A stretch of DNA of 20,215 bases from JBPEWY01 sp052032225 (GTDB lineage: Bacteria > Bacteroidota > Bacteroidia > Flavobacteriales > Flavobacteriaceae). The position numbers and the translations under genes are program-made. The DNA lies in assembly GCA_052032225.1 (NCBI GenBank), contig JBPEWY010000069.1, forward strand, positions 1-20,215. Direction: 5' to 3'. Numbering within the stretch: position 1 is the first letter of the stretch; each line of letters starts with the position of its first letter. The notes under the pieces were generated by a model. That model made no database searches. It saw nothing but the letters and a program-made list of their open reading frames with translations, and was not told where the DNA came from. Shown here one piece after another: positions 14,774-20,215 of the stretch.

Positions 14774-15592
14774 CTAATATTGCTCGTTTTCGTTAGGGAA
14801 ATCTAACGATTTTACATCGGTTACATATTGAGAGATAGCATTAGTCATATCATCATATAAATTCATGTAACGTCTTAAAAACCTTGGGTTAAACTCATGT
14901 GTCATCCCTAATAAATCGTGTATAACTAAAACTTGCCCATCTACACCATTTCCGGCACCAATACCAATAATTGGGATAGAAACACTTTCTGCTACCTCTT
15001 TAGCTAATTTTGCAGGAATTTTTTCAAGAACTATAGCAAAACAACCTAATTTTTCTAATAGCTTGGCATCCTCTTTAAGCTTTTGTGCTTCTTGTTCTTC
15101 TTTTGCTCTAACCGTGTAAGTGCCAAATTTGTAAATAGATTGTGGGGTTAGACCTAAATGCCCCATAACCGGGATTCCGGCATTTAATATTCTTTTTATA
15201 GACTCTTTAATTTCTTTACCACCTTCTAATTTTACGGCATGAGCACCGCTCTCTTTCATTATTCTAATGGCAGAACGCAGAGCTTCTTTAGGGTCGCTTT
15301 GGTAGCTTCCAAAAGGAAGATCAACCACTACTAAGGCTCTGTTTATAGCTCTAACAACAGCTGATGCATGGTAAATCATTTGATCTAACGTAATTGGAAG
15401 CGTGGTCTCATGACCTGCCATTACGTTACTTGCAGAGTCTCCTACCAAGATAACATCTACTCCGGCACCATCTACAATTTTTGCCATTGAATAATCGTAG
15501 GCAGTAAGCATAGAGATTTTCTCTCCGTTGCTTTTCATTTCTACTAAAGACTTGGTGGTAATACGTTTATATTCTTTTTTAGCTACAGACAT
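14774..15592 (-). CDS. panB: 3-methyl-2-oxobutanoate hydroxymethyltransferase (pantothenate synthesis)
   Basis: The 272-residue protein has normal family length. It transfers a hydroxymethyl group from 5,10-methylene-THF to 2-oxoisovalerate, giving ketopantoate, the first committed step to pantothenate and CoA. Motifs: MLTAYDYS (28-35), VGDSASNVMAGHETTLPIT (50-68) with metal ligand Asp52, DLPFGSYQ (91-98) with Asp91, KLEGG (121-125) with Glu123, GHLGLTPQS, and catalytic Glu190 in VLEKIPAKLAKEV; all key residues are present. No other pantothenate gene is in the window. Confidence 0.96.
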   Translation of the reverse strand: MSVAKKEYKRITTKSLVEMKSNGEKISMLTAYDYSMAKIVDGAGVDVILVGDSASNVMAGHETTLPITLDQMIYHASAVVRAINRALVVVDLPFGSYQSDPKEALRSAIRIMKESGAHAVKLEGGKEIKESIKRILNAGIPVMGHLGLTPQSIYKFGTYTVRAKEEQEAQKLKEDAKLLEKLGCFAIVLEKIPAKLAKEVAESVSIPIIGIGAGNGVDGQVLVIHDLLGMTHEFNPRFLRRYMNLYDDMTNAISQYVTDVKSLDFPNENEQY

Positions 15593-15700
15593 TTTCTTGG
15601 TTTATTTTAGTTGCGTAAAAATAAGGAGTTTTGTTAAACTTTTGTTTAAAGTACCAGTTTTATACACATTGTGAGTTATTTTTCAAAAAAAATCAGACAA

Positions 15701-16159
15701 ATGAGATTTTATGCAACAATACTAACTGTTTTTATTTCAGGAGTTTGTTTTTCTCAACAATCAACAACTCAAACACCAAAAGAAACCATAAAAACATTTT
15801 TTAAGGCATTTCATGAAGGAGACACAACATTATTAAAAACAACCATTTATAATACAGCGCTACTGCAAACGGCTACAAAAAATAAAGAAGGAAAAGATGT
15901 GCTGTATCAATCTAGTGTGTCTGATTTAATAAAGGCTATTGCTAACAGGCCGGCAGACCAGAAGTGGGAAGAGCGTTTGTTATCTTTTACTGTTAACATA
16001 GATGAAAATATGGCAAATGTTTGGACACCCTATGAGTTTTGGTTTAACGGAAGCTTTAGCCATTGTGGTGTAAATTCTTTTCAGCTTTTTAATGATAATG
16101 GTAGCTGGAAAATAATTTATTTAATAGATACACGTAAGCGGGAAGGCTGTAACCGTTAA
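15701..16159 (+). CDS. Small secreted NTF2-like (DUF4440/SnoaL-type) protein
   Basis: The 152-residue protein has a signal peptide (MRFYATILTVFISGVCFSQ, 1-19), followed by an NTF2-like cone fold: helix ETIKTFFKAFHEGDTTLLKT, strands, and a C-terminal WTPYEFWFNGSFSHCGVNSFQLFNDNGSWKIIYLIDTRKREGC. The domain is often a ligand-binding or enzyme scaffold of unknown activity; two cysteines (in SHCG and EGC) may form a disulphide in the periplasm. A GTG at 15671 would add ten residues before the signal peptide; the ATG at 15701 gives a typical signal peptide and is preferred. It overlaps the convergent L-serine dehydratase gene by four bases. Confidence 0.83.
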   Translation: MRFYATILTVFISGVCFSQQSTTQTPKETIKTFFKAFHEGDTTLLKTTIYNTALLQTATKNKEGKDVLYQSSVSDLIKAIANRPADQKWEERLLSFTVNIDENMANVWTPYEFWFNGSFSHCGVNSFQLFNDNGSWKIIYLIDTRKREGCNR

Positions 16160-17589
16160 CAATCACTTAAATTTACAGTTACTGCTAAACCTCCTTCTGA
16201 GGTTTCTTTATACTTGCTGTTCATGTCTTTAGCCGTTTCCCACATGGTATTTATAACTTTATCTAACGGTACTTTTGCATTCTCCGGGTTAGATTCCATA
16301 GCCAATTCTGCAGCATTAATGGCCTTAATCGCCCCCATAGAGTTTCGTTCTATACATGGAACTTGTACCAATCCGGCAATTGGATCGCAGGTTAAACCTA
16401 AATGATGCTCCATAGCAATTTCTGCAGCCATTAAAACTTGCTCGGGCGTACCACCATAAAGTTCTGTTAATGCTCCGGCAGCCATTGCAGACGATACACC
16501 TATTTCTGCTTGGCAGCCTCCCATAGCGGCAGATATTGTAGCCCCTTTTTTAAACAAACTGCCAATTTCTCCGGCTACCAACAAAAAGCGCTTTATGTGG
16601 TTAAAACTTGCTTTATGATTTTCTATCACTAAATAATACATAAGCACAGCAGGGATTACACCGGCGCTACCATTTGTAGGTGCTGTAACAACTCTGCCCA
16701 AAGAAGCATTAACTTCGTTAACACTTAAAGCAAAGCAACTAACCCATTTAAATATATGTCTGAATTTAACTTCTGTTTTTCTGATGGCTTCAATCCATTC
16801 TTCCGGATTGTTGTAAGGAATATTTCCTTTTAATTTTTGGTGTAAATCAAACGCTCTTCGTCTAACGTTTAGTCCGCCCGGAAGAATCCCTTCGGTATGG
16901 CAACCGGTATACATGCACTCAAGCATGGTGTTCCAAATACGTTTAAGCTCGTTATCTATCTCTTCATCAGAGCGTAAAGAACGTTCGTTTTCAAGTACAA
17001 TTTCCCAAATACGTTTGTTTTCTTGCTTACAAAAAGCTAATAACTCGCTTCCCTTTTCTATAGGAAATGGGAAAGCCTTAAATGCTTCTATGTTTTGTTT
17101 TGCGTTTTCACGTTCTTCTTTAACTACAAAGCCACCTCCAATAGAGTAGTATGTTTCTGTAATAGATGAATCATCATTTAAAATTGCTTCGAATGTAAGT
17201 CCGTTAGCATGAAATGGCAAAAAGTCACGGTAAAAAATTATATCGGTTTCAGCATTAAATGGAAGAATAACAGTACCGGCAAATTTAATAGTACGAGATG
17301 TTTTAATAGCATCTATAATTTTTGGAATATCTGCAACAGGTATATATTCCGGGTCGGCTCCAGAGAGGCCAAGCATTATGGCAAGATCTGTAGCATGCCC
17401 TTTGCCGGTTAAAGAAAGTGAGCCGTACACATGTACTTTAATGCCTTTAACATTATTAAAAACGCCATTGTCTTTAAGTTCGTTTATCCACCTTTCGGCA
17501 GCACGCCAAGGGCCTAATGTATGAGAGCTAGAGGGGCCAACCCCAATTTTAAGCATATCGAAAACGCTAATACACTCAATCTGTCGCAT
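16156..17589 (-). CDS. sdaA: L-serine ammonia-lyase (iron-sulphur L-serine dehydratase, single chain)
   Basis: The 477-residue protein combines the beta domain (about 1-160, with GVGPSSSHTLGPWRAAERW) and the alpha domain (about 190-477) in one chain, as in E. coli SdaA. It deaminates L-serine to pyruvate and ammonia in the cytoplasm. The cysteines that bind the [4Fe-4S] cluster are present: Cys359 (MGGCQ), Cys401 (CDPIAG) and Cys412 (PCIERN). The C-terminus TVNLSDC ends in Cys, as in enzymes where the tail cysteine occupies the cluster as an autoinhibitory ligand. An AT-rich promoter with a perfect -7 box lies just upstream. Confidence 0.96.
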   Translation of the reverse strand: MRQIECISVFDMLKIGVGPSSSHTLGPWRAAERWINELKDNGVFNNVKGIKVHVYGSLSLTGKGHATDLAIMLGLSGADPEYIPVADIPKIIDAIKTSRTIKFAGTVILPFNAETDIIFYRDFLPFHANGLTFEAILNDDSSITETYYSIGGGFVVKEERENAKQNIEAFKAFPFPIEKGSELLAFCKQENKRIWEIVLENERSLRSDEEIDNELKRIWNTMLECMYTGCHTEGILPGGLNVRRRAFDLHQKLKGNIPYNNPEEWIEAIRKTEVKFRHIFKWVSCFALSVNEVNASLGRVVTAPTNGSAGVIPAVLMYYLVIENHKASFNHIKRFLLVAGEIGSLFKKGATISAAMGGCQAEIGVSSAMAAGALTELYGGTPEQVLMAAEIAMEHHLGLTCDPIAGLVQVPCIERNSMGAIKAINAAELAMESNPENAKVPLDKVINTMWETAKDMNSKYKETSEGGLAVTVNLSDC

Positions 17590-17606
17590 AGTGCAGAATT
17601 TAACGC

Positions 17607-17641
17607 CAAAGATACATTTTGTTTGTTAAAATTAATGTCAA
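17607..17641 (-). promoter_or_regulatory. Promoter of the L-serine dehydratase gene
   Basis: On the - strand, TATCTTTG (17607-17614) matches TAnnTTTG exactly, and TTG (17639-17641, within TTGACAT) stands 24 bases upstream, slightly beyond the usual 17-23 spacing. The expected transcript starts near 17603, giving a leader of only about 14 bases before the ATG at 17589. Confidence 0.6.
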
Positions 17642-17669
17642 CTTTAACGAAAGCTTGGGCAGCAGTTTC

Positions 17670-17682
17670 TGACACCTTGTCA
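17670..17682. promoter_or_regulatory. TGACA-N3-TGTCA palindrome upstream of dnaK
   Basis: TGACACCTTGTCA is a perfect 5+5 inverted repeat with a 3-base spacer, 12 bases upstream of the sigma54-like element and about 85 bases before the dnaK start. It is a candidate binding site of a dimeric regulator of heat-shock genes. Its function is inferred from position and symmetry. Confidence 0.45.
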
Positions 17683-17693
17683 TATTTTTTGTG

Positions 17694-17711
17694 TTGGCAT
17701 AGTGATTGACA
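17694..17711 (+). promoter_or_regulatory. Sigma54-like -24/-12 element of dnaK
   Basis: TTGGCATAGTGATTGACA resembles the sigma54 consensus TGGCAC-N5-TTGCA: GG (17696-17697) is followed after ten bases by GA (17708-17709) where GC is expected. No TAnnTTTG box with a proper -33 is present between sdaA and dnaK on the + strand. The transcript would start near 17720, leaving a leader of about 48 bases. Confidence 0.4.
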
Positions 17712-17767
17712 TTTACAGAGTGAGTAAAATTTAGAATTAGTAAAATAAAACTTAAACTATACAAGAA

Positions 17768-19672
17768 ATGAGTAAAATTATTGGAATTGATTTAGGGACT
17801 ACCAACTCTTGTGTTGCCGTAATGGAAGGTAGCGAACCCGTTGTAATACCTAATGCAGAAGGAAAGCGTACAACTCCTTCTATTATTGCATTTGTAGAAG
17901 GCGGAGAAATTAAAGTTGGTGACCCTGCAAAAAGACAAGCTGTAACAAACCCTAAGAAAACGGTTTATTCTATTAAACGTTTTATGGGTAATAAATACTC
18001 TGAGTCTCAAAAAGAAGCAGAGCGTGTACCATACAAAGTAGTTAAAGGTGATAACGATACCCCTCGTGTAGATATAGACGGTAGATTATATACTCCTCAA
18101 GAGTTATCGGCAATGATTCTTCAGAAAATGAAAAAAACTGCCGAAGACTATTTAGGAACTACCGTAACAGAGGCTGTTATTACTGTTCCGGCTTATTTTA
18201 ACGATGCTCAGCGTCAAGCCACTAAAGAAGCAGGTGAAATTGCAGGTTTAAAAGTAAGACGTATTATTAACGAGCCTACAGCTGCTGCTTTAGCTTATGG
18301 TTTAGATAAGTCTGGAGAGGATAAAAAAATTGTTGTATTTGACTTTGGTGGAGGTACACACGACGTTTCAATATTAGAATTAGGAGACGGTGTATTTGAA
18401 GTGTTATCTACAGACGGTGATACACATTTAGGAGGTGATGATGTTGATGAGAAAATTATTGATTGGTTAGCTGATGAGTTTAAGGCAGAAGAAGGAATAG
18501 ATCTTCGTCAAGACCCAATGGCTTTACAGCGCTTAAAAGAAGCTGCCGAAAAAGCTAAAATAGAGCTATCATCATCAACTCAAACAGAAATAAACTTACC
18601 GTATATTACTGCTACTGCAAGTGGACCTAAACACTTAGTTAGAACATTATCACGCGCTAAGTTTGAAACTTTAATAGAAGACTTGGTAAAACGCACTATA
18701 GAGCCGTGTAAAACTGCATTAAAGAATGCCGGACTTTCTACCGGAGATATAGATGAGATTATACTTGTAGGTGGTTCTACCAGAATTCCTGCAGTACAAG
18801 AAGCGGTAGAAAAATTCTTTGGAAAAAAACCAAGCAAAGGAGTAAACCCAGACGAGGTAGTAGCGGTTGGTGCTGCTATTCAAGGTGGTGTATTAACCGG
18901 AGATGTAAAAGACGTACTTTTACTAGATGTTACTCCGCTTTCACTTGGTATAGAGACTATGGGAGGCGTTATGACAAAGCTTATAGAAGCTAACACAACA
19001 ATACCTACCAAAAAGTCTCAAATTTTCTCTACAGCAGCAGACAATCAACCTTCTGTAGAAATTCACGTTCTGCAAGGAGAGCGTCCAATGGCTGCAGATA
19101 ACAAAACGATTGGTCGTTTTCACTTAGACGGAATTCCACCGGCACCAAGAGGAGTACCTCAAATTGAAGTTACTTTTGATATAGATGCTAACGGAATTAT
19201 TCATGTAACAGCTAAAGATAAAGCAACAGGAAAATCACAAGATATCAGAATTGAAGCTTCTTCCGGATTAACACAAGAAGAAATAGAAAGAATGAAGCGT
19301 GAAGCTGAAGCGAATGCAGAAGCAGATAGAAAAGCAAAAGAAAAAGCCGATAAGCTTAACGAAGCAGATGCAATGATTTTCCAAACAGAAAAACAATTAA
19401 AAGAGTTTGGAGATAAGTTATCTGCCGATAAGAAAAAGCCAATTGAAGATGCTTTAGAAGAGCTTAAAAAGGCTTACGAAACTAAAGAGGTAGAAACTAT
19501 TCAGCCTGCTTTAGATAAAATTAACGAAGCTTGGAAAGCTGCTTCAGAAGAACTTTATAAAGCTCAAGCAGAAGCTCAGCAAAACGGAGGAGCACAAAGC
19601 TCTGAAGCTAAAACAGATAATACAAAAGAGAACGATGACGTTCAGGATGTAGATTTCGAAGAAGTTAAATAA
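17768..19672 (+). CDS. dnaK: Chaperone DnaK (Hsp70)
   Basis: The 634-residue protein is full length. The ATPase domain carries IGIDLGTTNSCVAVMEG at the start, the phosphate-2 motif FDFGGGTHDVSIL (Phe of the usual GGGTFD replaced by His) and ILVGGSTRIPAVQ; the interdomain linker is DVLLLDVTPLSLG; the substrate-binding domain and helical lid follow, ending in the acidic tail DVQDVDFEEVK. It binds exposed hydrophobic peptides in an ATP cycle with DnaJ and GrpE, neither of which is in the window. It is a single-gene unit with its own promoter and terminator. Confidence 0.98.
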   Translation: MSKIIGIDLGTTNSCVAVMEGSEPVVIPNAEGKRTTPSIIAFVEGGEIKVGDPAKRQAVTNPKKTVYSIKRFMGNKYSESQKEAERVPYKVVKGDNDTPRVDIDGRLYTPQELSAMILQKMKKTAEDYLGTTVTEAVITVPAYFNDAQRQATKEAGEIAGLKVRRIINEPTAAALAYGLDKSGEDKKIVVFDFGGGTHDVSILELGDGVFEVLSTDGDTHLGGDDVDEKIIDWLADEFKAEEGIDLRQDPMALQRLKEAAEKAKIELSSSTQTEINLPYITATASGPKHLVRTLSRAKFETLIEDLVKRTIEPCKTALKNAGLSTGDIDEIILVGGSTRIPAVQEAVEKFFGKKPSKGVNPDEVVAVGAAIQGGVLTGDVKDVLLLDVTPLSLGIETMGGVMTKLIEANTTIPTKKSQIFSTAADNQPSVEIHVLQGERPMAADNKTIGRFHLDGIPPAPRGVPQIEVTFDIDANGIIHVTAKDKATGKSQDIRIEASSGLTQEEIERMKREAEANAEADRKAKEKADKLNEADAMIFQTEKQLKEFGDKLSADKKKPIEDALEELKKAYETKEVETIQPALDKINEAWKAASEELYKAQAEAQQNGGAQSSEAKTDNTKENDDVQDVDFEEVK

Positions 19673-19693
19673 GAATACTACATACCAAAACTT

Positions 19694-19722
19694 AAAAAGC
19701 AGGCTTAAAGCCTGCTTTTTTT
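19694..19722 (+). terminator. Intrinsic terminator after dnaK
   Basis: AAAAAGCAGGCT pairs with AGCCTGCTTTTT (12 bp, loop TAA), followed by more T, 22 bases after the dnaK stop. It could also serve the opposite strand, but no - strand gene ends here. Confidence 0.93.
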
Positions 19723-19783
19723 ATTGATAGTTAGGTTTGTAACCATAAAAAACTTACCTACTTTTGATGTATAATAATTACTT

Positions 19784-20215
19784 ATGAAGAAAAACTACAT
19801 TTTTTTTACGCTGGTTTTGTGTTTAGTTTCACTACCAGTTTTTAGTCAAGATTTTTCAATTTTAACTCGTTCAGATTTTAATTTAAAAGGAGAAGTTAAA
19901 ACATGTGTAGTTTATACTGATTATGGCGAAGAATCTTTTTTGTTTAGCAAAAAAGGATTGCTTTTAGAAAGTATAACTCGATTTAACGAATCGGATTACA
20001 ACAAAATAACGTATAAATACAATAATCAAACTTTAATAAGTAAAGTTGTAGAAAGCTACAGAGACAAAAAAATTGATGCAGGAGTATCTTTTAAGCATAA
20101 TTATACAACGCTCATAACAGAATCAACTAAAATAACCGAGTATATAACAAATTACAATAATGAGTTTATAGACAAGTTTGAATATTACTTTAACCCTGAT
20201 GGAGAGCTGGTTAAA
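19784..20215 (+). CDS. Secreted protein of unknown function (3' end outside window)
   Basis: An open frame of 144 codons runs to the window edge. It starts with a clear signal peptide (MKKNYIFFTLVLCLVSLPVFSQ, 1-22), then a repeating pattern of short beta strands with spaced Tyr, Phe and Gly (LKGEVKTCVVYTDYGEESFLFSKKG, ITYKYNNQTLISK, KFEYYFNPDGELVK) that resembles the YD-repeat-like secreted proteins of flavobacteria. Function is unknown. The ATG at 19784 is the first start and gives a complete signal peptide. Confidence 0.8.
   Translation, partial: MKKNYIFFTLVLCLVSLPVFSQDFSILTRSDFNLKGEVKTCVVYTDYGEESFLFSKKGLLLESITRFNESDYNKITYKYNNQTLISKVVESYRDKKIDAGVSFKHNYTTLITESTKITEYITNYNNEFIDKFEYYFNPDGELVK

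Noticed and set aside
15671..15700. GTG start ten codons upstream for the NTF2-like secreted protein
   Set aside because: It would place extra charged residues before a normal signal peptide that starts cleanly at the ATG at 15701.
17681..17692. TATTTTTTG before dnaK as a -7 box
   Set aside because: It has three bases instead of two between TA and TTTG and no TTG at the right distance, so the sigma54-like element is the better candidate.

Overview
The window looks like a chromosome segment of a marine-type member of the Flavobacteriaceae (Bacteroidota). The DNA is very AT-rich and genes lack strong Shine-Dalgarno sites. Several promoters match the Bacteroidota -7 box TAnnTTTG, secreted proteins carry signal peptides ending in FSQ, and the protein families (single-chain L-serine dehydratase, DnaK with a DFGGGTHD signature, cysteine-free YifB loop) have a flavobacterial flavour. 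I see no mobile element, CRISPR array, tRNA or rRNA.

Left part (1-6410, + strand): a tightly packed run of six genes. These are the C-terminal part of a penicillin-acylase-family amidohydrolase, the YifB/ComM AAA ATPase, an NRAMP-like transporter whose metal-binding motifs are replaced, and pxpA-pxpB-pxpC (ATP-dependent 5-oxoprolinase). Most neighbours overlap by 1-13 bases, so they are probably co-transcribed and translationally coupled. The transporter is a good candidate for feeding an organic substrate, perhaps 5-oxoproline, to PxpABC.

Next (6391-9420): a small unknown protein on the - strand, then a + strand signalling cluster of a lipoprotein, a seven-helix membrane protein, a minimal HisKA_3 histidine kinase and a NarL/LuxR response regulator. 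On the - strand (9417-11530) lie a nitroreductase and a class-3-like aldehyde dehydrogenase, overlapping by one base and both carrying hydrophobic segments that may hold them at the membrane.

The most unusual part is the 990-base gap between the divergent aldehyde dehydrogenase and the 12518 gene. It is not empty: on the - strand it holds three tandem small-RNA-like units (A, B, C). Each has a perfect TAnnTTTG box, a conserved 9-base box exactly 28 bases upstream of it, a second copy of that box exactly 21 bases further upstream, a 5' mini-hairpin and an intrinsic terminator of shared design. B and C also share a 35-base block with one mismatch. A fourth unit (D) has an ordinary -33/-7 promoter and a perfect 13-bp terminator hairpin. 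This looks like an activator-controlled family of paralogous sRNAs plus one constitutive RNA.

Right part (12518-20215): a 514-residue helical-repeat-like protein of unknown function (+). On the - strand are panB and an RluA-type pseudouridine synthase. Then come a small secreted NTF2-like protein (+), L-serine dehydratase (-), dnaK (+) with an unusual sigma54-like promoter and a TGACA-N3-TGTCA palindrome, a terminator, and the start of a secreted protein cut by the window edge.
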